64,000 bases of DNA from Chitinophaga terrae (ex Kim and Jung 2007) (GCF_900107795.1 NZ_FNRL01000012.1:62001-126000); one strand, 5' to 3'; shown: positions 8,157 through 17,591, counted from the first letter of the stretch. Made by a program: numbers and translations. The notes: a model not told the origin generated them from the letters alone.

Positions 8157-9239
8157 ATGAAGAGAATCGTCATGTTCACAGGCTTGTGTGCATTCTTATG
8201 TCATACCAGCTGCAAGCCGAAAGAAGAAGTAAAAGAAGAGGCAAGCAAGTATACTGTTACCAGCCCGCTTGTAATAGATACCTCTTTTACGAAAGATTAT
8301 GTTTCCCAGATCAGATCTGTTAAGAACATCGAAATCAGGTCACAGGAAAAAGGTTATCTCCAAAGCATCTACGTAGATGAGGGCCAGTTTGTAAAAGCAG
8401 GTCAGTTGCTGTTCCGCCTGATGCCAAACGCCTTCCAGGCCGAGCTGACCAAAGCGGAAGCCGAGGCCAAAGCTGCAGAAATTGAATTGCAGAACACGAA
8501 GATGCTGGTAGAAAAAAACATCGTTTCCAAGAACGAACAGGCCGTTGCCCAGGTAAAATTAGACCAGGCAAGAGCAGAAATCGCACTGGCCAAGCTGCAT
8601 CTTTCCTTCACCGAGATCAGGGCGCCGTTCGACGGAACCATCGACAGGCTTCCCAAAAAGATAGGCAGCCTGCTGGAAGAAGGCGAACTGCTTACCACCC
8701 TCTCCGACAACAGCCAGATGTATGCTTATTTCAATGTATCAGAACCTGAATACCTCGAGTACCAGACCAACCTGAAAACGCGGGGCGACAACCAGGTAAG
8801 CCTGCTCCTGGCCAACAACAAACCCCTGCAATACAAAGGACAGGTAGAAACAGTGGAAGGAGAATTTGATAATGAAACAGGCAATATCGCTTTCCGCGCC
8901 AAGTTCCCTAACCCTGACAAACTCCTGAAAAACGGGGAAACAGGAAAGGTGTTAATGACCATGCCACTTAAAAACGCCCTGATCATCCCTCAAAAAGCGA
9001 CCTACGAAATACAGGATAAAAAATATGTTTTTGTAATAGACAAGAACAACGTGGTTAAGTCAAGGAACATTACCATCGGCGGCGAACTGCCAGACCTGTA
9101 TATTGTCGAAAACGGCCTCTCTGCTACTGACCGCATTTTACTGGAAGGTGTACAAAGGGCAAAAGACGATGATAAGATCTCTTACGACTACCTGGAACCT
9201 AAGCAGGTGGTTTCCCAATTGAAATTAAAAGCGGAATAG
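8157..9239 (+). CDS. RND efflux periplasmic adaptor lipoprotein (AcrA/MexA type)
   Basis: A 360-residue membrane-fusion protein that links the inner-membrane pump to the outer-membrane channel. The N-terminus has a lipoprotein signal with a lipobox ending at Cys19 (HTSC). A split lipoyl (biotinyl-like) domain (about 55-95 and 150-185) flanks a helical hairpin rich in Ala, Glu and Lys (about 95-150). Beta-barrel and membrane-proximal domains follow to the C-terminus. It is the first gene of a three-gene operon, with a 24-base gap to the pump gene. Family assignment is strong; exported substrates cannot be predicted. Confidence 0.93.
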   Translation: MKRIVMFTGLCAFLCHTSCKPKEEVKEEASKYTVTSPLVIDTSFTKDYVSQIRSVKNIEIRSQEKGYLQSIYVDEGQFVKAGQLLFRLMPNAFQAELTKAEAEAKAAEIELQNTKMLVEKNIVSKNEQAVAQVKLDQARAEIALAKLHLSFTEIRAPFDGTIDRLPKKIGSLLEEGELLTTLSDNSQMYAYFNVSEPEYLEYQTNLKTRGDNQVSLLLANNKPLQYKGQVETVEGEFDNETGNIAFRAKFPNPDKLLKNGETGKVLMTMPLKNALIIPQKATYEIQDKKYVFVIDKNNVVKSRNITIGGELPDLYIVENGLSATDRILLEGVQRAKDDDKISYDYLEPKQVVSQLKLKAE

Positions 9240-9263
9240 CAGAATCATTCAATAGCGAGTGCA

Positions 9264-12200
9264 ATGTTTAATAAGTTTATACAAAGGCCCGTCCTGTCCA
9301 TTGTTATATCACTGATCATAGTGTTCCTTGGCGGACTGGCTATAACCCAGCTTCCTGTAACGCAGTTCCCCTCCATTTCGCCTCCTAAGGTGAATGTGAC
9401 GGCAGAATACCCTGGCGCGAACGGCGAATTGATGATCAAGTCTGTGATCATCCCGCTCGAAAGAGCGATCAACGGGGTACCGGGAATGAAGTACATGACC
9501 TCCGATGCAGGTAACGATGGCGAGGCCTCCCTGCAGGTAGTCTTCAACCTGGGCACCGATCCTAACCAGGCCTCCCTGAACGTGCAGAACAGGGTAGCGT
9601 CGGTAGTGAACAAACTTCCGCCGCTGGTGGTACGGGAAGGCGTAAAGATCACCCGTGAAGAGTCGAACATGCTCATGTATGTAAACCTTTACAGCACGGA
9701 CCCGAACGCTGATCAGAAATTCCTTTTCAACTTCGCCGACATCAATCTCCTTTCAGAATTAAAAAGGGTGGACGGCGTCGGATTTGCCGATATCCTTGGT
9801 AACAGGGAATACGCGATGAGGATCTGGCTGAAACCAGACCGCATGCTGGCATACAAGATCTCCGCCGATGAAGTGATGAAAGCGCTGGATGAACAAAGCC
9901 TGGAAGCTTCTCCCGGCAAAACCGGCGAAAGCTCCGGTAAAAGATCCCAGTCGTTTGAATATGTACTGAAATATCCCGGTCGTTTCAACTCCAAGGAACA
10001 ATACGAGAACGTAGTGTTGCGAGCCAGCGCCGACGGGGAGATACTGCGACTGAAAGACGTAGCGGATGTAGAATTCGGCAGTTCCATGTACGACATTTAC
10101 TCGAACCTGAACGGACGTCCTTCTGCCGCGATAGTATTGAAACAATCTTATGGCAGCAACGCCAGCCAGGTTATTAAAAATGTGAAAGCCAAACTGGAAG
10201 AGATCAAAGCCAACTCCTTCCCTAAAGGGATGAACTACGAGATCAGCTACGATGTATCCAAATTCCTGGACGCTTCCATAGAAAAGGTATTGCATACCCT
10301 GGTGGAAGCGTTTATCCTCGTGGGGCTGGTAGTATTCCTCTTCCTGGGCGACTGGCGTTCTACCCTCATTCCTGCCATGGCGGTACCTGTATCGTTGATC
10401 GGTACTTTCATGTTCATGCAGTTCTTTGGCATCACCCTGAACCTGATCACCCTCTTTGCCCTTGTACTGGCCATTGGCGTGGTGGTAGACGATGCCATCG
10501 TGGTGATTGAAGCGGTGCATGCGAAAATGGAATCGGAACACCTGTCACCGTATAAGGCTACGAAGAAAGCGATGTCGGAGATCGCCGGCGCGATCATCGC
10601 CATCACCTTCCTGATGGCGGCCGTGTTTATTCCGGTAGCGTTCATGTCGGGGCCAGTTGGTATCTTCTACCGCCAGTTCTCCATTACCATGGCAACAGCG
10701 ATCATCCTTTCAGGTATTGTGGCTTTAACGCTCACGCCTGCACTTTGCGCCATGATCCTGAAGAACAACCATGGCAAGCATAAGAAGAAAACGCCTGTCG
10801 ATAAATTCCTGGATGGTTTCAATAACTCCTTCAACCGGATGGCAGGAAGGTACCAGCGTATCCTGAGAGCCATCGTTAACCGTCGCGTGATCACCTTCGG
10901 TATGCTGATCGCTTTCTGTATCGGCACTTACTTCCTTAACCGTACGGTACCCGCAGGTTTTATACCCAATGAAGACCAGGGAATGTTCTATGCAATTATC
11001 CAGACCCCTCCGGGATCGTCGCTGGAACGAACCAACCAGGTAGCGGAAAAACTGCAGAAGATCGCTGAAGGTATAGAAGGCATCCAGTCGGTATCTGCAC
11101 TTGCCGGGTACGAGATCCTGACAGAAGGTACAGGCTCCAACTCCGGTACCTGCCTGATCAACCTGAAAAGCTGGGAAGAACGCAAACATTCCGTACAGGA
11201 GATCATTGAAGAACTGGAAGAGAAGTCGAAAGATATTAAAGGCGCAAACATTGAATTCTTCCAGCCACCGGCAGTACCGGGATACGGAGCAGCAGGCGGT
11301 TTCGAGTTGCGATTGCTGGATAAATCAGGATCGGGCGACTATAAGAAAATGGAAACTGTCAGCAACGATTTTGTGAAAGAACTGCGCAAACGCAAGGAGC
11401 TGTCATCTGTTTTCAGCTTCTACAGCGCCAGTTTCCCACAGTATATGTTGCGGGTCGATAATGATATTGCACAACAGAAAGGGGTGACCATCGACAATGC
11501 GATGAATACTTTGTCGACCCTGATAGGAAGTAACTACGAGATCAGTTTCATCAAATTCGACCGCCAGTATAAAGTGATCATCCAGGCCTCGCCTCAATAC
11601 AGGGCTTTGCCGGAAGATATCCTGAAGCTGTATGTGAAAAATGATAAAGATGAAATGGTGCCGTTCTCGGCTTTCATGAAAATGGAAAAAGTATACGGGT
11701 TGTCGGAGATCACCAGGCATAATATGTACAATGCGTCGGAGATTAGTGGTTCCGCGGCGCCGGGCTACAGCAGTGGCGAAGCGATCAAGGTGATCAATGA
11801 GGTGGCAAAGAAAACGTTGCCGAGAGGATTTGGCATCGATTGGGCGGGTATTTCCAAAGACGAGGTAGCACAGGGCAACCAGGCTATTTATATATTCCTT
11901 ATCTGTCTTGGTTTCGTATACCTTATCCTTTCTGCACAATACGAAAGTTTCATTCTTCCGTTGTCCGTGATCCTGTCGTTGCCGGCGGGTATTTTCGGCG
12001 CCTTCTTCCTCCTGAAATTGCTGGGATTGGAAAACAACATCTATGCACAGGTAGCGATGGTGATGCTGATAGGCTTGCTGGGTAAGAACGCTGTTCTGAT
12101 AGTGGAATTTGCCATACAACGGCATAGCATGGGCCGCTCGGTGCTCGAGTCGGCAATGGAAGGAGCCAAAGTAAGGTTCCGTCCTATTTTGATGACCTCT

Positions 12201-12440
12201 TTCGCATTCATTGCAGGTCTGATCCCGCTGATGCTTGCTACCGGTCCGGGTAAGATCGGCAACCGCACCATTGGTACGGCTGCAGCAGGCGGGATGCTGT
12301 TCGGAACAGTGTTCGGGGTGATCGTAATACCGGGCCTGTACTACATATTCGGACGCATAGCCGAGAAACGCAAATTCGTGAAAGACGAAGAAGAACTGCC
12401 GTTAACGGAAGAACTAGAACTCGAAGAAAGAAAAAATTAA
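9264..12440 (+). CDS. RND efflux pump inner-membrane transporter (AcrB/HAE1 type)
   Basis: A 1058-residue hydrophobe/amphiphile efflux transporter, the standard length for the family. It has an N-terminal transmembrane helix (about 9-28), two large periplasmic loops, and two blocks of transmembrane helices. The proton-relay acidic pair is visible as Asp409-Asp410 in VVVDDAIVVIE. The C-terminal block contains the conserved GLLGKNAVLIVEFA and FRPILMTS motifs. It pumps drugs or lipophilic compounds using the proton gradient, working with the adaptor upstream and the outer-membrane factor one base downstream. Confidence 0.95.
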   Translation: MFNKFIQRPVLSIVISLIIVFLGGLAITQLPVTQFPSISPPKVNVTAEYPGANGELMIKSVIIPLERAINGVPGMKYMTSDAGNDGEASLQVVFNLGTDPNQASLNVQNRVASVVNKLPPLVVREGVKITREESNMLMYVNLYSTDPNADQKFLFNFADINLLSELKRVDGVGFADILGNREYAMRIWLKPDRMLAYKISADEVMKALDEQSLEASPGKTGESSGKRSQSFEYVLKYPGRFNSKEQYENVVLRASADGEILRLKDVADVEFGSSMYDIYSNLNGRPSAAIVLKQSYGSNASQVIKNVKAKLEEIKANSFPKGMNYEISYDVSKFLDASIEKVLHTLVEAFILVGLVVFLFLGDWRSTLIPAMAVPVSLIGTFMFMQFFGITLNLITLFALVLAIGVVVDDAIVVIEAVHAKMESEHLSPYKATKKAMSEIAGAIIAITFLMAAVFIPVAFMSGPVGIFYRQFSITMATAIILSGIVALTLTPALCAMILKNNHGKHKKKTPVDKFLDGFNNSFNRMAGRYQRILRAIVNRRVITFGMLIAFCIGTYFLNRTVPAGFIPNEDQGMFYAIIQTPPGSSLERTNQVAEKLQKIAEGIEGIQSVSALAGYEILTEGTGSNSGTCLINLKSWEERKHSVQEIIEELEEKSKDIKGANIEFFQPPAVPGYGAAGGFELRLLDKSGSGDYKKMETVSNDFVKELRKRKELSSVFSFYSASFPQYMLRVDNDIAQQKGVTIDNAMNTLSTLIGSNYEISFIKFDRQYKVIIQASPQYRALPEDILKLYVKNDKDEMVPFSAFMKMEKVYGLSEITRHNMYNASEISGSAAPGYSSGEAIKVINEVAKKTLPRGFGIDWAGISKDEVAQGNQAIYIFLICLGFVYLILSAQYESFILPLSVILSLPAGIFGAFFLLKLLGLENNIYAQVAMVMLIGLLGKNAVLIVEFAIQRHSMGRSVLESAMEGAKVRFRPILMTSFAFIAGLIPLMLATGPGKIGNRTIGTAAAGGMLFGTVFGVIVIPGLYYIFGRIAEKRKFVKDEEELPLTEELELEERKN

Positions 12441-12441
12441 A

Positions 12442-13875
12442 ATGAACAAACGGAAAATAGCAAGAGACCTGGGAGTATTTGTTATTTGCCTGGCAGTAGC
12501 CAGTTGCAGGATCCCCCAGCTCTCGACACGGGAAGAAAACAGATCGGTTCCCGGATCCTTTGATCAGGCGCAGGATACAACCAATATGTCATCTGTTCAG
12601 TGGAGGGAATTCTTTAAAGATAAAAACCTGGCCGACCTGATAGATACCGCTTTGAAGAATAACCAGGAGTTGATGATCACTTTGCAGGAAATAGAGATTG
12701 CAAGGAACGATATCAAAAACCGGCAGGGAGCATTGCTGCCTTCCGTGGGAGCCAGGGTTGGCGCAGGCCTGGAGAAAGTAGGAAGATACACCAGCCAGGG
12801 CGCCGGCGATGCATCTACAGAGATCACGCCGGGCAAAGAAGTGCCTGATCCACTGGCCGACTTTACCATTGCGGCCTATGCGAACTGGGAAGCTGATATC
12901 TGGAAAAAATTGAGGAACTCCAAGAAGGCGGCGATCTCGAGATATCTTTCTACGGTAGAAGGGAAAAACTTTGTGATCACTAACCTGATCGGAGAAGTAG
13001 CGAATTCATACTATGAGCTGCTGGCTTTAGACAACCAGTTGGTGATCGTAAAACAGAGTATTGAACTGCAGCAAAACGCCCTCGAGATCGTAAAGATCCA
13101 GAAGGAAGCCACTAAAGCTACAGAGCTGGCCGTACAGAAATTCCAGGCGGAAGTATTGAAATCACAGAGCCTGGAGTTTGATATCAGGCAACAGATAAAA
13201 GAAACAGAGAACAGGATCAATTTCCTGTTGGGAAGGTTCCCGCAGGAGATCCCGAGAGATAAAAGCAATTTCCTGCAACTGCTGCCGGAAATGGTGAATA
13301 CGGGTATTCCTTCGCAGTTGCTGGCTAACAGGCCTGATATCAAGAAGGCGGAATTGGAATTGCAGGCAGCGAAGCTGGATGTTAAAGTAGCGAAAGCGGA
13401 GTTTTACCCATCGCTCGGTATTACTGCCGGCGTAGGCTTCCAGGCATTCAAGCCGTCGTACCTGTTCCGGTTCCCTGAGTCGCTGCTCTACTCTATTGCC
13501 GGCGACCTTGCTAGTCCGCTGATCAACCGCAATGCCATCAAGGCAGAATTCAGGAATGCGAACGCCCGCCAGTTGCAGGCCATCTATAATTACGAACGCA
13601 CTATCCTGAACGCCTACCTGGAAGTAAGTACACAACTTTCGAATATCAATAACCTGGCAAAGAGTTACGACCTGAAATCGAAACAGGTGGATGCGCTGAA
13701 CAGGTCTATCAGTATTGCGAATGACCTATTCATGTCGGCAAGGGCTGATTATTTCGAGGTATTAATGACCCAGCGCGATGCGCTGGACTCCAAGCTGGAG
13801 CTGATAAAGACGAAGAAAGAGCAGTTGAATGCCGTAGTGAATATTTACCGGGAGTTGGGTGGCGGATGGAAATAA
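12442..13875 (+). CDS. RND outer-membrane efflux lipoprotein (NodT/OprM type)
   Basis: A 477-residue TolC-like outer-membrane factor. A lipobox at AVASC (Cys22) shows lipid anchoring as in OprM/NodT. Two repeated outer-membrane-efflux domains (about 60-255 and 275-470) each contain long helices and short beta-strands. LLANRPDIKKAELELQAAK near residue 295 is a hallmark of the family. The ATG begins one base after the pump stop codon, so translation is probably coupled. It completes the tripartite pump and is followed by a terminator. Confidence 0.93.
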   Translation: MNKRKIARDLGVFVICLAVASCRIPQLSTREENRSVPGSFDQAQDTTNMSSVQWREFFKDKNLADLIDTALKNNQELMITLQEIEIARNDIKNRQGALLPSVGARVGAGLEKVGRYTSQGAGDASTEITPGKEVPDPLADFTIAAYANWEADIWKKLRNSKKAAISRYLSTVEGKNFVITNLIGEVANSYYELLALDNQLVIVKQSIELQQNALEIVKIQKEATKATELAVQKFQAEVLKSQSLEFDIRQQIKETENRINFLLGRFPQEIPRDKSNFLQLLPEMVNTGIPSQLLANRPDIKKAELELQAAKLDVKVAKAEFYPSLGITAGVGFQAFKPSYLFRFPESLLYSIAGDLASPLINRNAIKAEFRNANARQLQAIYNYERTILNAYLEVSTQLSNINNLAKSYDLKSKQVDALNRSISIANDLFMSARADYFEVLMTQRDALDSKLELIKTKKEQLNAVVNIYRELGGGWK

Positions 13876-13900
13876 TTTGTTGATAGGTTTTAGTTGAAAG

Positions 13901-13933
13901 GAAGGAGAGAGTTTTTCTCTCCTTTTCTTTTTT
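13901..13933 (+). terminator. Rho-independent terminator of the RND operon
   Basis: AAGGAGAGA and TCTCTCCTT form a 9-bp stem with a GTTTT loop (13902-13924), followed by a T-rich run to 13933. It sits 26 bases after the outer-membrane factor stop. Confidence 0.8.
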
Positions 13934-13954
13934 AGCAAAATCCGGTAAAAAAAA

Positions 13955-13976
13955 TAATTTTGTACTATTCATTACA
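13955..13976 (+). promoter_or_regulatory. tetR promoter -7 box overlapping a TetR-type operator
   Basis: TAATTTTG at 13955-13962 matches TAnnTTTG. It overlaps a 16-base imperfect palindrome, TGTACTATTCATTACA (13961-13976), which resembles the perfect palindrome upstream of the adjacent SDR gene. This layout fits autorepression by the TetR protein. Confidence 0.6.
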
Positions 13977-14008
13977 ATATCTACCTTTGACATGGAAACT
14001 TAATAATT

Positions 14009-14593
14009 ATGGCAGGTCGTCCAAAAATCTTTGATGAAAATGTGGTGGTTGAAAAGGCAACGAGCGTCTTTTTGGATAAATGTTACGATGCAACCTCCGC
14101 TGATGAGCTTTTAGCAGCCATGGGCATCGGGAAAGGCAGTTTTTACCTGGCTTTCCAGGGAGGGAAACAGGAATTGTATCAACGCTCCCTGCAACAGTTT
14201 TCAGACAGGTTTAGCGGGAAACTGGAAACGGCTATTGCGAATGCGCCTAATGGCATTGATGTAATAAAAAGTTATTTCTATGCCATTGCTGAAGGCAATA
14301 AAGCTACGAAATACAGGGGTTGCTACCTGGGCAATGCTTTGGTGCAATTATCGGAAAAAGACAATAGTACCAGGGAAATTGCCGCCAGGCTGCTGGGCAG
14401 GTTACAGGAGATCTTTACTGCCGCTGTGAGGAAAGCACAGGCAGCAGGACAATTAAAGACAACGGCAGATCCGGAACTAATCGGGTTGCATCTCTGCAAT
14501 TTCTGGAATGGCATACATGTAACCAAAAGAATGGGAAAATCTCCAAAGGCTTTGCGGGCATTGGTCGATTTAAATCTTCAAATTTTATCATAA
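14009..14593 (+). CDS. TetR/AcrR family transcriptional regulator
   Basis: A 194-residue TetR-type repressor. The N-terminal helix-turn-helix (about 8-55) shows the usual TSADELLAAMGIGKGSFYLAF pattern. The C-terminal ~130 residues form the ligand-binding domain, with GCYLGNALVQL near residue 105 as often seen in YcdC/AcuR-like members. It is flanked by two related palindromes, one at its own promoter and one before the SDR gene 52 bases downstream, so it likely represses itself and the SDR. Its position after the RND operon leaves control of the pump possible, but I see no matching operator upstream of 8157. Confidence 0.9.
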   Translation: MAGRPKIFDENVVVEKATSVFLDKCYDATSADELLAAMGIGKGSFYLAFQGGKQELYQRSLQQFSDRFSGKLETAIANAPNGIDVIKSYFYAIAEGNKATKYRGCYLGNALVQLSEKDNSTREIAARLLGRLQEIFTAAVRKAQAAGQLKTTADPELIGLHLCNFWNGIHVTKRMGKSPKALRALVDLNLQILS

Positions 14594-14611
14594 ATTTTTT
14601 TTGTCAAATTT

Positions 14612-14627
14612 TGTACTAATTAGTACA
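14612..14627. promoter_or_regulatory. Perfect palindromic operator upstream of SDR gene
   Basis: TGTACTAATTAGTACA is a perfect 16-base palindrome, 18 bases before the SDR start. It shares TGTACT and the TACA end with the imperfect palindrome at the tetR promoter, so it is the likely high-affinity site of the TetR protein encoded at 14009-14593. Confidence 0.7.
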
Positions 14628-14645
14628 GAATAAAATTTAAAAACA

Positions 14646-15389
14646 ATGAACATTCAAAACAAAACCATACTTATTACCGGCGGCGGTTCCGGTATTGGGT
14701 TAGAAATTGCCAGGTTGTTAAGCGCCCAAAACAACAAAGTAGTTCTGGTGGGCAGAAACGCAGACAGGATCGCCGCGGCAGCCGATGCCATTCCGAATGC
14801 ACATTTCATACAGGCGGATGTAACCAAAGAAGCGGATGTAGAGAAGCTGGTTCAGATACTGGAAGACCAGTATAAGGATCTGAGTGTGCTGATCAACAAT
14901 GCCGGTGCTGCATCGTATTACCGGTTGAACGATACAACCAACGCTTATTCCAATGCAGCCGCAGAGATCAGCGCCAATTACCTCGCTCCTATCAGGCTTA
15001 CAGAAAAGCTGTTGCCTTTATTGAAACAACAACCGGAAGCAGCGATCGTGAATGTTTCCTCCATCGTGGCGTTTGTACCGAATATTACGATACCAACCTA
15101 TTCGGCCAGTAAAGCTGCCTTACATGCTTATACGCAGGCATTGAGATTATCGCTCGGTGATCAGTCAACGATTAAGGTGTTTGAATTAATGCCGCCATTG
15201 GTAAACACCGATTTCTCCGAAGCAATAGGCGGTAAAGAAAGAGGCATACCGCCTGTGGAAGTAGCCCAGGCGTTGCTGGACGCCTTCCGGGATAACAACT
15301 ACGAGATACATGTAGGACAGACTGCACAACTGCGGCAGTTCTTTTTCTCTTCGCCCGCCGAAGCGTTGCATGCTTTCAATAACAGGTGA
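14646..15389 (+). CDS. Short-chain dehydrogenase/reductase (DltE-like)
   Basis: A 247-residue classical SDR. The dinucleotide motif TGGGSGIG is at 11-18, NNAG at 84-87, the catalytic Ser at 138/139, and the YxxxK pair is Tyr152 and Lys156. The substrate is not predictable; the sequence resembles DltE-type oxidoreductases that are often next to a TetR gene. It lies 52 bases after tetR behind the palindromic operator, so it is probably the main regulated target and may detoxify or reduce the inducer. Confidence 0.9.
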   Translation: MNIQNKTILITGGGSGIGLEIARLLSAQNNKVVLVGRNADRIAAAADAIPNAHFIQADVTKEADVEKLVQILEDQYKDLSVLINNAGAASYYRLNDTTNAYSNAAAEISANYLAPIRLTEKLLPLLKQQPEAAIVNVSSIVAFVPNITIPTYSASKAALHAYTQALRLSLGDQSTIKVFELMPPLVNTDFSEAIGGKERGIPPVEVAQALLDAFRDNNYEIHVGQTAQLRQFFFSSPAEALHAFNNR

Positions 15390-15397
15390 ACAGACGC

Positions 15398-15440
15398 CCC
15401 GGGACTGCTTGTTTACCAGGTAGTTCCGGGATCTTTTATA
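15398..15440 (+). terminator. Terminator after SDR gene
   Basis: CCCGGGAC (15398-15405) pairs with GTTCCGGG (15423-15430) over 8 bp with one G-U. ATCTTTTATACTTTT follows. The loop is long at 17 bases, so efficiency is uncertain. Confidence 0.5.
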
Positions 15441-15577
15441 CTTTTGATCTGCCCTGAAACTATTCTAGCTTTAATTTTCTCCCGCCGAATTGTTTTACTC
15501 CCCGTAATTTGCACCCTCGTTTGATTTCAGAAAACCTGCAATCGTAAACGCCAGATCATTTGTTAAACTAAAGTACT

Positions 15578-16171
15578 GTGAAAAAATTTTTGCTATTAAC
15601 CGCGGCCTGTATTGCCAGCTTATGTTCTTATTCCCAAAGTTTTATGCATGGTGTTGGTATGGTAGTGATGGTAGATAAAATGCCATTCAGGGATGCCACC
15701 TCCTCTTTCGGATTTACTTATTCTCCGCGCCTGAATTTCCTGGAGAATGGAAACACGTCATTATCAGTAGGCCTTCCGCTGAGCGCCGCATTAGGCGGAA
15801 GCTACAATGTTCATTACGGATCTTACTACGAAGAAGAAGGCAATATCCGGTATTCGTTCAATGCACCGGTTATAGTGAATTTCAACTATGGCAAAGGCGC
15901 TACCCGGAACGCCGATAAACGCCTGGGATTCTTTGTTGGCGGAGGCTATGCTTATTATTATTCAGGCCAAACAGAGTTTTATTCCGATGATGAAAGCGCT
16001 GAATTCAACTACCATCGCGGTTCCGGCACCACTGGTCCTGTTGGTAATGCCGGTATGCGTATCGGGGTAGGACGCCGTACCCATAATATTGAGATTAAAT
16101 TCAGCTATATGAAAGGACTGGGCGATTTCAGGCCGGATGTTTACACATTTGCAACATTGTTCAATTTCTAA
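15578..16171 (+). CDS. Exported outer-membrane beta-barrel-like protein, function unknown
   Basis: A 197-residue protein beginning at a GTG codon. The signal peptide is clear (about 1-19; LLLTAACIASLCSYSQ). The rest alternates aromatic and small residues with many Gly and Tyr, and ends in FATLFNF, as expected for a small outer-membrane barrel. I do not recognise a named family. It is monocistronic and followed by a strong hairpin. Confidence 0.65.
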   Translation: MKKFLLLTAACIASLCSYSQSFMHGVGMVVMVDKMPFRDATSSFGFTYSPRLNFLENGNTSLSVGLPLSAALGGSYNVHYGSYYEEEGNIRYSFNAPVIVNFNYGKGATRNADKRLGFFVGGGYAYYYSGQTEFYSDDESAEFNYHRGSGTTGPVGNAGMRIGVGRRTHNIEIKFSYMKGLGDFRPDVYTFATLFNF

Positions 16172-16192
16172 CCTGGCAACCTTGCCAGCATA

Positions 16193-16230
16193 AAAGGGCC
16201 GACCAGCGATGGACGGCCCTTTCCGTTTTC
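16193..16230. terminator. Bidirectional terminator between convergent genes
   Basis: AAAGGGCCG (16193-16201) pairs perfectly with CGGCCCTTT (16214-16222), with a further CCA/TGG pairing inside the loop. It lies between the convergent barrel gene and the DoxX-like gene and could serve both strands. Confidence 0.7.
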
Positions 16231-16260
16231 ATAAGGCGTTAATCAAAAAACTATTTCCGG

Positions 16261-16632
16261 TTACCTGGCTGTACTTCCCTGTTCTATTTTTGTTAACTGT
16301 GCCAATGTGTATGCACCAATCGCCATCACCAGATCCCTTACCGCCACATCAAAATAATGCCCGCCCAATATTAGCTGAAGCGCGATGCAGATTAGCCAGG
16401 CCATTACAATATAAGCGCCGATGAGCGGCCTTACAAGTACGATCAACCCCGCTATGATCTCAATCACTCCAACCACTTTCATAAATACCAGCGGATCAAA
16501 AGGGATCAGTGCCTTATTTAAATAATCCACCCAATTGGTTAGCAAATTGGTGAATTTGTCGAGCCCCGCCACGATCGGCACAATACCGAACGTTAGCTTT
16601 AAGGTTTGCTGAAGTTGCTTGATACTGGACAT
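16261..16632 (-). CDS. DoxX-like small membrane protein
   Basis: A 123-residue protein with four hydrophobic segments (about 10-28, 45-67, 70-92, 96-113) and the DoxX-type core VGVIEIIAGLIVLVRP. I chose the ATG at 16632 (MSSIKQL) because the extra 25 upstream residues look like leader sequence, not protein. Members of this superfamily are inner-membrane proteins with poorly defined redox or stress roles. The gene is divergent from the ECF sigma factor, with about 125 bases of shared promoter region, which makes it a candidate target of that factor. Confidence 0.75.
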   Translation of the reverse strand: MSSIKQLQQTLKLTFGIVPIVAGLDKFTNLLTNWVDYLNKALIPFDPLVFMKVVGVIEIIAGLIVLVRPLIGAYIVMAWLICIALQLILGGHYFDVAVRDLVMAIGAYTLAQLTKIEQGSTAR

Positions 16633-16758
16633 AATTATTGGTTTTATATACATTAGAGCATCTCCGGCGCAAATGGTTACAAAATATTTTAAACTCTTTT
16701 TTTTCAAAATTCTGTAACCTTTTAAGCATCATTTCATCTATTGAATAAGCAAGCGCAG

Positions 16759-17382
16759 ATGACAATGATTCCTATAACCGATGATACGCTTATTACCAGC
16801 ATTTTAGCCGGCGAAAAGCGCCTATATGAGCAATTGATCCGTAAATACAGCCAGCGGCTGTATCGTATAGGAATGTCAGTTATAGATGATGAAAGTGAAA
16901 CCAGGGCAGTTATGCAGGCAACATTTATTACGGCCTTTGAACAGCTGCCCAGGTTGGAGCAGCGCTCCTCTTTCGGCTCCTGGCTGGTAAAGATGATGCT
17001 GGATCAATGCTATGAAAAGCAGAGGCAAAATACGCCGGCGCAAACTCACAACGATGACTACAACCTGATAAACATGAATACAGTAGTAAACGAATCGGCC
17101 AATAAAGACCTGGGAAATGCCCTCCAGCAGGCGATTGAAAACCTGCCGGACAAGTACCGCCTCGTTTTTGTATTAAGGGCAATTGAAGACCTGTCTGTAC
17201 GTGACACCTGCAGCATTCTGAATATTGAAGAATCTAATCTTAAAATTCGCCTTAACCGCGCTAAACTCCTGCTGCGGAAAGACCTGGCTCCTTACATAAA
17301 GAATTATGTTTACAACTTCCATCTTTCCAAATGCGACAATATGGTAAATGCTGTATTCGACCGGTTAGGGATCTCAAAATAA
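16759..17382 (+). CDS. ECF-type RNA polymerase sigma-70 factor
   Basis: About 207 residues. Sigma region 2 is visible (YEQLIRKYSQRLYRIGMSVI, then a linker, then FGSWLVKMMLDQC). Region 4 follows with ENLPDKYRLVFVLRAIEDLS and the helix-turn-helix NLKIRLNRAKLLLRKDL. No anti-sigma gene follows directly, unlike the FecIR pair near 61 kb. I chose the ATG at 16759; a TTG at 16741 would add six residues, and an ATG at 16765 is also possible. The divergent DoxX-like gene may be in its regulon. The C-terminal tail of about 35 residues after region 4 contains one Cys. Confidence 0.85.
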   Translation: MTMIPITDDTLITSILAGEKRLYEQLIRKYSQRLYRIGMSVIDDESETRAVMQATFITAFEQLPRLEQRSSFGSWLVKMMLDQCYEKQRQNTPAQTHNDDYNLINMNTVVNESANKDLGNALQQAIENLPDKYRLVFVLRAIEDLSVRDTCSILNIEESNLKIRLNRAKLLLRKDLAPYIKNYVYNFHLSKCDNMVNAVFDRLGISK

Positions 17383-17517
17383 TTTTAACTCCACTATTGT
17401 TTCCAATCCCCGTTAAACGGGAACCGGCTTTTAACAACGGATGTGACTGCCAGGTACAGTCATTTTACCGGATAACAGATGTCTCCATGTCACCGAATCC
17501 CGACGCTGATAAATGAT

Positions 17518-17560
17518 AACAGGTTGACTACATTTCTTTTTAGTCAACCTGTTTCTTTTA
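17518..17560 (+). terminator. Strong terminator after the sigma factor gene
   Basis: AACAGGTTGACTA (17518-17530) and TAGTCAACCTGTT (17541-17553) form a perfect 13-bp stem with a 10-base loop, followed by TCTTTT. It lies between convergent genes and may also stop minus-strand transcription. Confidence 0.8.
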
Positions 17561-17591
17561 AAAAGAAGTTTGTTTCTTCTAATGGAGGATC

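Noticed and set aside
9759..10541. Minus-strand open frame of 260 codons opposite the RND pump
   Set aside because: It is antisense to a conserved pump gene whose reading frame is unambiguous; the translation has no recognisable motif.
8157..14593. TetR regulator as the repressor of the RND efflux operon
   Set aside because: The palindrome shared by the tetR and SDR promoters has no visible copy upstream of 8157, and a terminator separates the pump genes from tetR.
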